DNA of 64,000 nucleotides from positions 372,001 through 436,000 of the forward strand of contig NZ_QEPT01000001.1 of assembly GCF_003252755.1 (NCBI RefSeq), given 5' to 3'. The position numbers and the translations under genes were made by a program. Source of the stretch: Haemophilus parainfluenzae. GTDB taxonomy: Bacteria; Pseudomonadota; Gammaproteobacteria; Enterobacterales; Pasteurellaceae. Under the pieces are notes generated by a model that was given only the letters and a program-made list of their open reading frames with translations, did not search any database and was not told the DNA's origin. Below are positions 1 to 8,200 of the stretch, piece after piece (the stretch's first letter is position 1; every line of letters begins with the position of its first letter).

Positions 1-557
1 AAATTAACCGGTGAATAGCCCTGTTTTAAATTGCATTTTCCTGCTAAGAATTTAACCGGATGGCGCTGTTTACCAATTAATCCTGCAAGTCGAAGAATAT
101 CGCAATGCGATATTCCTGATTGGAACAAGCACTGTTCTGCTTGTATCAGTGTTTTGCCCATTTCTGTTTCAGCTGAAAGTTGAGAACTTTCATCAAATTG
201 CCCCGAAATATTAGGAAAAACAGAAGTTGAACTGGTAAAAATCAAATGCTGTACACCTTGTTTCTTGGCTTGATTAGTTAAAAAAGCAAGATATTCACAA
301 TACTGTTGAGAAGAAAAACTGCTAGGTGGTAGGGTGATAATAAGAGCATCTACATTAAAAAGAGGGCGAATATAGTCTGGCAAACGTTTCATTTCGTCAG
401 AAAGCGAAAAAGGATAAGTTTCAATGCCTAGCTGATGCAATTTCTGAGCATCATCAGGGGATTGTTTTGAGCCTTTTACACACCAACCAAGTTCTTTTAA
501 GTGCAGCGCCAGCGGTAAGCCTAACCAACCTAAACCAACTATCGCAACAGATTTCAT
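1..557 (-). CDS. NAD(P)-binding epimerase/SDR-like protein, 3' end outside window
   Basis: The reading frame begins at an ATG (555-557) and is open to the window edge, so only about the first 185 residues are visible. The N-terminus MKSVAIVGLGWLGLPLALHL has a Rossmann GxGxxG dinucleotide-binding motif, and a TSSTSVFP stretch near residue 110 resembles the strand before the catalytic serine of extended short-chain dehydrogenases (YeeZ-like). The substrate cannot be told. It lies upstream of, and on the same strand as, genes left of the window. A perfect 21-bp inverted repeat sits inside it at 95-115. Family call is moderate; function is unknown. Confidence 0.7.
   Translation of the reverse strand, partial: MKSVAIVGLGWLGLPLALHLKELGWCVKGSKQSPDDAQKLHQLGIETYPFSLSDEMKRLPDYIRPLFNVDALIITLPPSSFSSQQYCEYLAFLTNQAKKQGVQHLIFTSSTSVFPNISGQFDESSQLSAETEMGKTLIQAEQCLFQSGISHCDILRLAGLIGKQRHPVKFLAGKCNLKQGYSPVN
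95..115. repeat. Perfect 21-bp palindrome inside the epimerase-like gene
   Basis: GAATATCGCA, one central A, TGCGATATTC: ten base pairs with no mismatch. It lies in coding sequence and has no T-run, so it is not a terminator. It could be a protein-binding site or chance. Confidence 0.5.
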
Positions 558-629
558 ACTCTTTTATTCACAATATTTTATCCATAAAAATCCCTGCTAT
601 TCTAAAGCATAGCAGGGAGTTTGTTAATG

Positions 630-1490
630 TTATTTTGTTAATAAATCCAAAGCCTCTTGATATTTAGCCACTGTTTTTTCAATCACTTCTTTTGGTACTT
701 TCGGTGCTGGTGGTTGTTTATTCCAACCACTTTGTTCTAACCAATCTCGTACAAATTGCTTATCAAATGATGGCGGATTTGTGCCTTCTTTATAAGTATC
801 AACTGACCAAAAACGGCTAGAATCCGGTGTTAATACCTCATCCATTAAAGTGAGCGTGCCATTTTCATCTAAACCAAATTCAAATTTGGTATCACAAATA
901 ATAATACCTTTAGTCAGCGCATATTTTGCTGCCTCAGTATAAAGCGCAATCGCTTTTTCTCTCACTTGTGCCGCTAACTCTGCGCCAATTGCTTTTTCAC
1001 ATTCTTCATAGCTGATATTGATATCGTGATTACCCAATTCTTCTTTACTTGATGGCGTAAAAATCGGTTCAGGTAATTTACTTGCCTCAACTAATCCTTC
1101 CGGTAATTTCAAACCACAAATGGTCCCTGTTTGCTTATAATCTTTTAGCCCGCTACCTGTTAAATAACCACGCACGATAGACTCAATTTTAATTGGATTC
1201 AAACGTTTGCAAACCACTGCGCGATCTTTTACTAAATCAGCTTCCTCTTTTGGTAACACATCATAAACTGAATCACCAGTAAAATGATTCGGCATAATAT
1301 GGGCTAACTTATTGAACCAGAAATTGGAAATTTGAGTCAGGATTTCACCTTTACGTGGGATAGGATCATCTAAAATCACATCAAATGCGGACAAACGGTC
1401 ACTGGCTACCATTAGCATTCGTTTATCATCGATCTCATAAAGATCACGCACTTTTCCCGAATAGATTTTTTTTAGACTAAGTTGTGTCAT
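630..1490 (-). CDS. purC: Phosphoribosylaminoimidazole-succinocarboxamide synthase (SAICAR synthase)
   Basis: Catalyses the ATP-dependent joining of CAIR and aspartate to SAICAR in cytosolic de novo purine synthesis. Family landmarks are the N-terminal [44 protein letters not shown] and LTPDSSRFW. The length (286 aa) fits the longer PurC form. I start at the ATG at 1490: AAAGG lies 8 nt upstream, whereas a GTG three codons earlier overlaps that ribosome site. It is monocistronic, and a PurR operator lies 59 nt upstream, so repression by PurR with hypoxanthine or guanine is expected. Confidence 0.95.
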   Translation of the reverse strand: MTQLSLKKIYSGKVRDLYEIDDKRMLMVASDRLSAFDVILDDPIPRKGEILTQISNFWFNKLAHIMPNHFTGDSVYDVLPKEEADLVKDRAVVCKRLNPIKIESIVRGYLTGSGLKDYKQTGTICGLKLPEGLVEASKLPEPIFTPSSKEELGNHDINISYEECEKAIGAELAAQVREKAIALYTEAAKYALTKGIIICDTKFEFGLDENGTLTLMDEVLTPDSSRFWSVDTYKEGTNPPSFDKQFVRDWLEQSGWNKQPPAPKVPKEVIEKTVAKYQEALDLLTK

Positions 1491-1549
1491 TGCTTGCACC
1501 TTTAATTATAAGAATAAAAAATCGGTGGATATTGTACCGCACTTTTAGC

Positions 1550-1561
1550 GCAAACGTTTGC
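1550..1561. promoter_or_regulatory. PurR operator upstream of purC
   Basis: GCAAACGTTTGC is a perfect palindrome and matches the core of the PurR box (consensus AnGCAAACGTTTnCnT). It lies 59 nt before the purC ATG, where PurR would block transcription. An uptake signal (ACCGCACTT, 1536-1544) is next to it. Confidence 0.85.
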
Positions 1562-1587
1562 TTTTTTTTGTAAAAATAAAAGCGAAT

Positions 1588-1617
1588 AAAAAAAACAGGC
1601 TATAAAGCCTGTTTTTT
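1588..1617 (-). terminator. Rho-independent terminator after the pentapeptide-repeat gene
   Basis: A stem of ACAGGCT and AGCCTGT extended by A/T pairs with a 4-nt loop. It is followed on the minus strand by a run of seven T. It closes the minus-strand accessory cluster and is symmetric enough to work both ways. Confidence 0.8.
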
Positions 1618-1634
1618 GTATATCACTTGTCGTC

Positions 1635-2168
1635 TTATCGCCAAATTGCCCCTTTGGTTTTGGCTCCTCGAGTATTGATATTTGTTTTAATTGCACCTTT
1701 TAAATTGGCACCAGTAAGATCTGCACCTGCTAAGTTCGAATTGGTCAAATTAGCGCCTTTTAAGTTAGCTTTATGAAAGTTAGCCCCACTTAAATTTGTA
1801 TTTGTGAAATCAGCCCCTTGTAAATTTGCATTGCTGAAGTTTGCATTAGCAAGATCTGAATTGGTAAATGATTGCCCTGCTAAATCTTGACCTGAGAAAT
1901 CTTGTCCACCTAAAGCGGCATTAACTTTATCTGAAGATGAACTGCCACTAGAGATATATGTGGTTTCACCATTGTGAGTAATAACGGTGCCATTTACGAC
2001 CGCACTTTTTTTGCCCGAGATAGTTTGTACTGATTCGCCACCATCTGTCGCACTATTAACAATTCTACCATTTACTGTAACAGATTGATTATTATCAGTT
2101 TGCGCATAGCTTGATAATGCTGCAAAACCCAATAATGTGATAGCTAATTTTGAATAAACGTGTTTCAT
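1635..2168 (-). CDS. Exported pentapeptide-repeat protein with an N-terminal NQSVxVxG repeat
   Basis: 177 aa with a signal peptide (residues 1-22, ending SSYAQ). After it comes one copy of the motif NQSVTVNGRIVNSATDGG (about 27-44), the same motif that fills the two small repeat proteins at 5325 and 5714, and a degenerate second copy (SAVVNGTVI). A serine-rich linker (73-80) leads into a pentapeptide-repeat domain (about 90-160, A(D/N)LxG pattern), which should fold as a right-handed beta-helix. It is the last gene of the cluster, has a good ribosome site (GGAAGG) and a terminator after it. It holds the only uptake signal in the cluster (1999-2007). I infer a surface or periplasmic structural role; pentapeptide gyrase-mimic proteins are unlikely relatives because this one is exported. 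Confidence 0.85.
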   Translation of the reverse strand: MKHVYSKLAITLLGFAALSSYAQTDNNQSVTVNGRIVNSATDGGESVQTISGKKSAVVNGTVITHNGETTYISSGSSSSDKVNAALGGQDFSGQDLAGQSFTNSDLANANFSNANLQGADFTNTNLSGANFHKANLKGANLTNSNLAGADLTGANLKGAIKTNINTRGAKTKGAIWR

Positions 2169-2200
2169 GTTTACCTTCCTTCATATTTACTTTAAATAAA

Positions 2201-3241
2201 TTAACGACTTGGTTCCAAAGTTAATAACCCTTCTAATGGATCATCTTCCCGCAAAGTTGTTATAGCTTTGGTGGCTTTTTCTGTATCAAAGCCAGCAATA
2301 TTATTTTCAGTTTTAACTGTATGTGTATAATGTGCATCCTGTTGAACTACGACAGGGCTTGGAAGCATATTTGACATTCGTTGCATCCACATACTATTAA
2401 TATTGCCCCCCGTTGTTCTTTTTGATAACAAGATAGGTAATACTTTTTGCGCTTCAGCACTTCCCTGCTCTGCAGCTAATTGGTATAACCGAATTGCCTC
2501 ACCAAAATTCACAGCCACTCCCACACCTTTATGGAAGCGAACTGCCAAATCGTAGCTCGCTCCTGCATCTCCAGCTTGGGAGCGTTCTCTTAATTCTCCA
2601 ATCACACCTGTATTTGGTGGTGAAGAAACAGTCTTAGGTACTGTTTGAACGGCTGGCTCATATTGGCGATTTGAGATAACACGTTGATTCTGTCTTGCAG
2701 CTGGGCTTCCTAAGCCAATCGCTTTTTCATTCCAGCGCTGAGCTAATGCATAATTTCCTTTTTGAAAATGGAAATTAGCCAAGGCATTGGCTGCTGCATA
2801 ATCTCCCATCACTGCAGCCTCATTAACCAATCGCTCAGCCTTTGCATTAAACTGACTTAAACCTTTTTGGTATTTTTCTAATAGACCTTGCAAATATATT
2901 GCTCTGGCATATTTTAGAGAGGCCACTTGCGCTAAATATTGATTAGCTTTTGCAAAATCTCTCGGTAAATTCCCACTAAATAGCAAATAGCCATTTGCCA
3001 TTAACGCCTTTGGATTATTTTGCAAGACAAAATGTTCGAATTCATCATAAGCATTTTGATAATCCTTATTACGGTAACTTTCATAAGCAAATGCCAGAGA
3101 AAATCCCGTATTTTGCTCTTGCTGAACAGCTGGATTCTTAGGCTCAATTGGTTTATTAATGACAATTTGACCGTAAGAAACCGGAATTCCTGCAAGTAAG
3201 GCATAAACAAATAATTTAGATGTTGAATATTTTTTTGACAT
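2201..3241 (-). CDS. Exported Sel1/TPR-repeat protein of the CsgG-like cluster
   Basis: 346 aa with a cleavable signal peptide (about 1-24, ending PVSYG). Residues 45-190 are alpha-helical repeats resembling TPR or Sel1 units. A canonical Sel1 repeat lies at about 223-265 (AGDAGASYDLAVRFHKGVGV, then AEQGSAEAQ). The C-terminal 80 residues have no recognisable fold. Such repeats mediate protein-protein contacts in the periplasm. The gene lies 22 nt after the CsgG-like gene with a strong ribosome site (GGAGG), so co-translation from one mRNA is likely. I infer an assembly or chaperone role in the same export system; the exact job is unknown. Confidence 0.8.
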   Translation of the reverse strand: MSKKYSTSKLFVYALLAGIPVSYGQIVINKPIEPKNPAVQQEQNTGFSLAFAYESYRNKDYQNAYDEFEHFVLQNNPKALMANGYLLFSGNLPRDFAKANQYLAQVASLKYARAIYLQGLLEKYQKGLSQFNAKAERLVNEAAVMGDYAAANALANFHFQKGNYALAQRWNEKAIGLGSPAARQNQRVISNRQYEPAVQTVPKTVSSPPNTGVIGELRERSQAGDAGASYDLAVRFHKGVGVAVNFGEAIRLYQLAAEQGSAEAQKVLPILLSKRTTGGNINSMWMQRMSNMLPSPVVVQQDAHYTHTVKTENNIAGFDTEKATKAITTLREDDPLEGLLTLEPSR

Positions 3242-3263
3242 ATCGACCTCCAGGATTATTTGT

Positions 3264-4841
3264 TTACTTCACTTGATAACTAACTGTTTTGATACCTTTT
3301 AAATCATCGCCAAAGATTGTTTTTAATTGCTCAGATAAGGCTTTCATATCCTTCACTTTAAGCGGGTTAAATGCATCACCGAAGTTAGTTTGAAGCTTAT
3401 CCGCCACACTATAATATGAAGCCATACACATCACACTTTCTTTACCTTTTTCATTTAAACTTAAAGTAAATGCATCAGAACCTGGAATTTTCAGCGGGCT
3501 ATTTTTAGAGGTTATACTCTCTCCCTGAACGGGATTTGGGTAAACCTGAGTAATACTTTTAGATGTATCTTGGTAGAAACACGCTAAATAGGTCGAATCC
3601 CTATCTACATTGACATCTAACTCTAATTTATCACCTCGGCGATATGTCGACTTATTTAAATTGATCCCTACATTAATTGGTGCATCTCTATCAGAATTTA
3701 ATACAGGATACCCATCTCGAGGTTGATCTTCTTTATCGTCCGATGGTTCTAGGCCAACTTTTTTGAAGTTACCATTTGCATCTGTTTTTACATAATTTTT
3801 CATTAAGCGTTCATAGCTTTCAAAATTAATGAAACCAGAAGGCGTCGCTTTATTATCTTTTTGGAATGCAGATAGTGCTTCACGGAACTCTTTTGAACTC
3901 TTACCATCGACTTTTCCACTGTAATAACCTAAATTTTTCAATCCAGTTTGGAAGAATTTCACTTTACTTCGCTCCCCCATGCCACCATACCAATCTAATA
4001 ATTCACGTTGGAATTCAGGATGAGCTTGGTCAAGTGATAAACATTGCCAGTAAGGAACTTTAGTTAACTTACCCACTAACTCAATCGTTCCCAAATCAAC
4101 AAGGGTTCGCATTGCACCACCAACACCTTGAGATAAATTGCGTTCTAAAGAAAATTGAACACCCGTTTTCTTTATCTTCGCGCCACCATCAATACCAAAT
4201 CCTTTATTAGCTGCAACAATCTCATTAGCTGAATCTATACCTGGATATAATGTTCTCGTTAAAAAATCTCCAATATGTAATTCAAGTCCAAGTGCTGTTG
4301 TCTGTAAGTCACCAGATATACCTAATTCACCATTTTCACCATAAGATACGCCTGCGCTATTTGATTTTCTTAAAACGCCTTGATCAAGATAAGAAATTGC
4401 ACCAGAAATATATAACTGTGGTGCGGGAATGGCCATAGAACCTGTAGGAAGAAGTAAATTTGTTAATGTTTGAACTGTATCTTGTTTTAATGGATCGACT
4501 TCAAAATCAGCAACTTTAAATGCTCCACTCGTTTTTGACATTTGTGATAATGCTGTCACAATCATTTCACCTGCTGCTACAGCTGCTTTGCCTGATGGGT
4601 CCTTAACTGTTTTAACTGCAACAACTGTTTCACCTATATTGCTTTGACGTAGTAAGTCATCCATACAACCTAAGCTATCGCTAAAGCTAGTAATGGCACG
4701 AACTGGCTCTACTGCTGGAAGGTTATGAGTTGTTGTTGAACCGATATAGGGTTCATCATCTTTCAGATTTGTAGGTGATAAAGAGCAGCCTACTAGATTA
4801 GAAATTAAAAAATATGAAATAAGAGTTCGAGAGAATTTCAT
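3264..4841 (-). CDS. CsgG-like secretion lipoprotein with peptidoglycan-binding and DUF4384-like regions
   Basis: 525 aa. A lipoprotein signal ends in NLVGC (Cys19). Residues about 50-268 resemble the curli secretion channel CsgG: VKTVKDPSGK near the start, GEMIVTALSQ, a strand-rich stretch around LYISGAISYLD, and a C-terminal helix ending KVPYWQC. Residues 290-348 look like a peptidoglycan_binding_1 unit (QTGLKNLGYYSGKVDG, then FQKDN). Residues 388-480 (LNKSTYRRGDKLELDVNVD, then ITQVYPNP) look like DUF4384. Curli CsgG (about 277 aa) lacks the last two parts. As family knowledge, CsgG and Caulobacter HfaB form outer-membrane pores that export unfolded amyloid subunits. The neighbouring small repeat proteins are the obvious substrates. 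Pore function is inferred. Confidence 0.75.
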   Translation of the reverse strand: MKFSRTLISYFLISNLVGCSLSPTNLKDDEPYIGSTTTHNLPAVEPVRAITSFSDSLGCMDDLLRQSNIGETVVAVKTVKDPSGKAAVAAGEMIVTALSQMSKTSGAFKVADFEVDPLKQDTVQTLTNLLLPTGSMAIPAPQLYISGAISYLDQGVLRKSNSAGVSYGENGELGISGDLQTTALGLELHIGDFLTRTLYPGIDSANEIVAANKGFGIDGGAKIKKTGVQFSLERNLSQGVGGAMRTLVDLGTIELVGKLTKVPYWQCLSLDQAHPEFQRELLDWYGGMGERSKVKFFQTGLKNLGYYSGKVDGKSSKEFREALSAFQKDNKATPSGFINFESYERLMKNYVKTDANGNFKKVGLEPSDDKEDQPRDGYPVLNSDRDAPINVGINLNKSTYRRGDKLELDVNVDRDSTYLACFYQDTSKSITQVYPNPVQGESITSKNSPLKIPGSDAFTLSLNEKGKESVMCMASYYSVADKLQTNFGDAFNPLKVKDMKALSEQLKTIFGDDLKGIKTVSYQVK

Positions 4842-4870
4842 AATAGATATCCAAATTTTATTATAATTAA

Positions 4871-5245
4871 TTATTTACATACATTCACAACATCGCCTTT
4901 TATTACAACGACATTATCATTCTTATTTTTAGGCCCATAACGACCAGAACTTAAACCTTTCTTTTGGACAACATTTCCAACATTTGTAACACAGCCTCTG
5001 GAGCGTCCACTAATCCCCCCAACACCTGTGGTTGATGTCGAAGAGATTGAATTATCATCAAACTCACTTCCCATATCATCAAATGTTGACATCCTTGACC
5101 ATTTTTGAGCTTGAACCTTCTGTACTTTAGCTTGATCTAATGGACCAATCTCTTTTCTCGGTGCAAGTTCAGCAGCTATAGAGGAAGAAATACAAAAGAA
5201 TAATATACTCGCCAAAGAAAGTATTAAAATGTATAGTTTTTTCAT
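4871..5245 (-). CDS. Small exported two-cysteine protein of the CsgG-like cluster
   Basis: About 124 aa from the ATG at 5245, chosen because MKKLYILILSLASILFFC begins a normal signal peptide. Another ATG five codons upstream has no better ribosome site. The mature part has a charged, Ser/Thr-rich middle and ends with GCVTNVGNVVQ and NVVVIKGDVVNVCK. That places Cys85 and Cys123 around two short V-x-V strands that recall the repeat of its neighbours, and a disulfide is plausible. It lies between the repeat proteins and the CsgG-like gene, the position held by accessory or nucleator factors in curli operons. I do not recognise the family. Confidence 0.65.
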   Translation of the reverse strand: MKKLYILILSLASILFFCISSSIAAELAPRKEIGPLDQAKVQKVQAQKWSRMSTFDDMGSEFDDNSISSTSTTGVGGISGRSRGCVTNVGNVVQKKGLSSGRYGPKNKNDNVVVIKGDVVNVCK

Positions 5246-5324
5246 GATATCAACCAACATTCATATAGATATATCAAATCAAAATTGGTTATTGGCAAAA
5301 GCCAATAACCAATTAATTAAAAAA

Positions 5325-5624
5325 TTATTCATCGCTACTGTTAGATGCTACATTTTGGATTGCTTTACCTGCCCCCCAAGAAATATTACCTACAGCACCT
5401 TGAATATTCACACTTTGTTTATTATTCCCACCAATAGTTACTTTACCATGGTTAGATGCTAAGTTTTGAACAGCTTTACCCATACCTTGAGCACCATTTG
5501 CCACAGCACCTTGAACATTAACTGACTGATCGTTATTACCGCCAATAGTTACTTTTGCATTTGCAGATAAAGCTAAACTTGCTGCAAAGATTGCCGCTGC
5601 ACTAATTTTAACTAAGTTTTTCAT
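5325..5624 (-). CDS. Small exported protein with two 37-residue amyloid-like repeats
   Basis: 99 aa. Signal peptide 1-23 (ending ALSANA), then two tandem 37-residue units (24-60 and 61-97), each beginning KVTIGGNN(D/K)QSVN(V/I)QGAV and ending GKA(V/I)QN(L/V)ASN. The units are rich in Gly, Asn and Gln, free of Cys and alternate polar and beta-branched residues, a pattern typical of functional amyloid subunits such as CsgA, although the motif differs from the curlin one. The ribosome site AGAGG is good. The protein is very likely exported and a candidate fibre subunit; assembly is not shown by sequence. Confidence 0.75.
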   Translation of the reverse strand: MKNLVKISAAAIFAASLALSANAKVTIGGNNDQSVNVQGAVANGAQGMGKAVQNLASNHGKVTIGGNNKQSVNIQGAVGNISWGAGKAIQNVASNSSDE

Positions 5625-5713
5625 TGTTTTTCCTCTTTAAAAAGAAATTGAGCATTACTATGCTTATTAAAATTAATGATTATTTAATATAATCATGATT
5701 TCCGAACTAAGGA

Positions 5714-6094
5714 CTAATCATCCTTAACAACGGAACCGATATTCACTTCAGATTTACCACCTGAAGAAGAATTAACAATTGAACCAACACTAACTGACTG
5801 ATTATGGCTTCCGCCATCATTTACTGATGATCCAACATTTATGCTGGCTTTACCGCTACCTGACGCCTTATTCACTAAGGAACCATTAACAACAACATTT
5901 TGGGTGTTATTACCAACAGTTTTTCCGACAGCTGAACCAACGTTAATCATTGCTTTACCACTACCAGAAGAAGAGTTCTCAACCGCTCCGCTAACAGTTA
6001 CATTTTGTGTGCTCCCATAAACAAATGTAGATGCTGAACACAAACCAAATGCAATAAGCAATAATTGTTTAAAACAAAAAGTTTGTTTTTTCAT
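5714..6094 (-). CDS. Small exported protein with three NQSVxVxG-type repeats
   Basis: 126 aa from the ATG at 6094, which has GAGG 6 nt upstream; an in-frame ATG 13 codons earlier lacks this. A signal peptide runs to about residue 27 (TFVYG). Three units follow at about 29-55, 64-90 and 98-122: TQNVTVSGAVENSSSGSGKA, TQNVVVNGSLVNKASGSGKA and NQSVSVGSIVNSSSGGKS, each closing with NVGS or NIGS. Composition (Gly, Ser, Asn, Val) is like an amyloid or adhesive fibre subunit. It is the first gene of the minus-strand cluster and a likely partner of the protein at 5325, as major and minor subunits. Function is inferred. Confidence 0.75.
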   Translation of the reverse strand: MKKQTFCFKQLLLIAFGLCSASTFVYGSTQNVTVSGAVENSSSGSGKAMINVGSAVGKTVGNNTQNVVVNGSLVNKASGSGKASINVGSSVNDGGSHNQSVSVGSIVNSSSGGKSEVNIGSVVKDD

Positions 6095-6581
6095 TTTTAC
6101 CTCAAGATTCCTCAATGAGAAAATATTATTCAATCGGTGATTGAAAACTGAAATCGGTATATTCCAGTCGCAATTAAGCTAGCACAGCAAAATAAACCAA
6201 ACTCATCGGACCAATTATTTATGAACTATAAAAAGCAGCCTATGTCGTCATTTATTAACTAATAGTAAACAATTCACTTTAAAATTAAATAAAACATTTA
6301 GTTAAATCAGATACCTATAAATAGGTGCTACAAATTTTTGAGAATCACTATTACTCTACGAAAGGTTTTAAATATTAATTAATTACATATAAATAGAATT
6401 AAACAATCATAATGTTTATAACATAACCAACGCAAACGCTTGCAAAGGTTAAAAAATAAGCGGTTTTAAGTGATATTTTTAGCTAATTCACGACAAAATC
6501 GCTATTTTCCTAATTTAATTTGAGCTCAATCTGAAAATCAGCGACAATACAGCATCATTTAAAACAGAAGAAACAAGACAA
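6095..6581. other. 487-nt intergenic region between the repeat-protein cluster and prfC
   Basis: A visibly AT-rich divergent promoter region with no credible gene. It must hold the start of the minus-strand cluster and the prfC promoter. It contains a PurR-like site at 6430-6445 and no uptake signal. I could not fix -35/-10 elements with confidence. Confidence 0.5.
6430..6445. promoter_or_regulatory. PurR-like site upstream of prfC
   Basis: ACGCAAACGCTTGCAA matches the PurR core with one core mismatch (C for T in the second half-site). It lies about 137 nt before the prfC start and about 336 nt before the repeat-protein start. prfC is not a known PurR target, so this is only a candidate. Confidence 0.35.
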
Positions 6582-8165
6582 ATGAATTATCCATTAGAAG
6601 AAGTGAATAAACGTCGCACATTTGCGATTATTTCCCACCCTGACGCGGGTAAAACCACCATCACTGAAAAAGTATTGTTATACGGCAATGCCATTCAAAA
6701 AGCAGGCTCAGTAAAAGGTAAAGGCTCTGCACAGCATGCAAAATCTGACTGGATGGAAATGGAAAAACAACGTGGTATTTCCATTACCACTTCTGTGATG
6801 CAATTCCCTTACAATGAATGCTTAGTGAATTTATTAGATACGCCGGGGCATGAGGATTTCTCGGAAGATACCTACCGCACTTTAACGGCCGTGGATAGCT
6901 GCTTAATGGTTATCGACTCGGCAAAAGGGGTTGAGGAACGTACCATTAAATTAATGGAAGTGACCCGTTTGCGCGATACGCCAATTATCACTTTCATGAA
7001 TAAACTTGACCGTGATATTCGCGATCCAATGGAATTATTAGATGAAGTGGAAAGCGTATTAAAAATCGATTGTGCGCCGATTACTTGGCCGATTGGTTGC
7101 GGTAAATTGTTTAAAGGGGTTTATCATTTATATAAAGATGAAACCTATCTTTATCAAAGTGGACAAGGCTCTACTATTCAAGAAGTACGTATTGTGAAAG
7201 GCTTAAATAGCCCTGAATTAGACGCTGCCGTAGGCGATGACTTAGCCCAACAATTACGTGATGAATTAGAGCTTGTAAAAGGTGCAAGTAATGAATTCGA
7301 TTTAGATTTATTCTTAAGTGGTGAATTAACGCCAGTCTTTTTCGGTACGGCATTAGGTAACTTCGGTGTCGATCATTTCTTAGATGGTTTAACCGAATGG
7401 GCACCTGCACCACAAGCTCGTCAAGCTGATACGCGTAAAGTCTTAGCTGAAGAAGAAAAATTCACTGGTTTCGTGTTTAAAATCCAAGCCAATATGGATC
7501 CAAAACACCGCGACCGCGTGGCTTTCCTACGCGTAGTTTCTGGTAAATACGAAAAAGGGATGAAACTTAAACACGTGCGTATTGGTAAAGATGTAGTCAT
7601 TTCTGACGCCCTCACCTTTATGGCGGGGGATCGTACTCATGCAGATGAGGCTTATGCTGGCGATATTATCGGTTTGCACAATCACGGTACTATTCAAATT
7701 GGTGATACCTTTACGCAAGGCGAAGAGCTTAAATTTACCGGTATTCCAAACTTTGCCCCTGAATTATTCCGTCGTATTCGTTTGAAAGATCCTCTTAAAC
7801 AAAAACAATTGTTAAAAGGCTTAGTACAACTTTCTGAAGAAGGTGCTGTTCAAGTGTTCCGCCCATTAAGTAATAATGATTTGATTGTTGGCGCAGTCGG
7901 TGTATTACAGTTTGATGTGGTTGTTTCTCGTTTGAAATCAGAATATAACGTTGAAGCCATTTACGAAACGGTCAATGTCGCAACGGCTCGTTGGGTAGAA
8001 TGTGCGGATAACAAAAAATTTGAAGAGTTCAAACGTAAAAATGAGCAAAATCTAGCATTAGATGGCGGTGATAATCTTACTTACATTGCACCTACCATGG
8101 TAAATCTAAATCTAGCACAAGAACGTTATCCAGACGTCACCTTCTTTAAAACAAGAGAACATTAA
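6582..8165 (+). CDS. prfC: Peptide chain release factor 3
   Basis: The GTPase that removes RF1/RF2 from the ribosome after peptide release. The G1 loop HPDAGKTT is at residues 19-26, and switch and nucleotide motifs DTPGHEDF and NKLDRD follow. Elongation-factor-like domains II and III complete the 527-aa protein, as in E. coli RF3. The start is the ATG after AGAAACAAGACAA. It stands alone on the plus strand, with a lipoprotein gene 35 nt downstream. Confidence 0.97.
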   Translation: MNYPLEEVNKRRTFAIISHPDAGKTTITEKVLLYGNAIQKAGSVKGKGSAQHAKSDWMEMEKQRGISITTSVMQFPYNECLVNLLDTPGHEDFSEDTYRTLTAVDSCLMVIDSAKGVEERTIKLMEVTRLRDTPIITFMNKLDRDIRDPMELLDEVESVLKIDCAPITWPIGCGKLFKGVYHLYKDETYLYQSGQGSTIQEVRIVKGLNSPELDAAVGDDLAQQLRDELELVKGASNEFDLDLFLSGELTPVFFGTALGNFGVDHFLDGLTEWAPAPQARQADTRKVLAEEEKFTGFVFKIQANMDPKHRDRVAFLRVVSGKYEKGMKLKHVRIGKDVVISDALTFMAGDRTHADEAYAGDIIGLHNHGTIQIGDTFTQGEELKFTGIPNFAPELFRRIRLKDPLKQKQLLKGLVQLSEEGAVQVFRPLSNNDLIVGAVGVLQFDVVVSRLKSEYNVEAIYETVNVATARWVECADNKKFEEFKRKNEQNLALDGGDNLTYIAPTMVNLNLAQERYPDVTFFKTREH

Positions 8166-8200
8166 TTCACTATTTTCTATCATTAACAAAAGGAAAAATC

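Noticed and set aside
1502-1696. A 64-residue open frame overlapping the end of the pentapeptide-repeat gene
   Set aside because: It lies in another frame of a real gene, has no ribosome site and no family resemblance.
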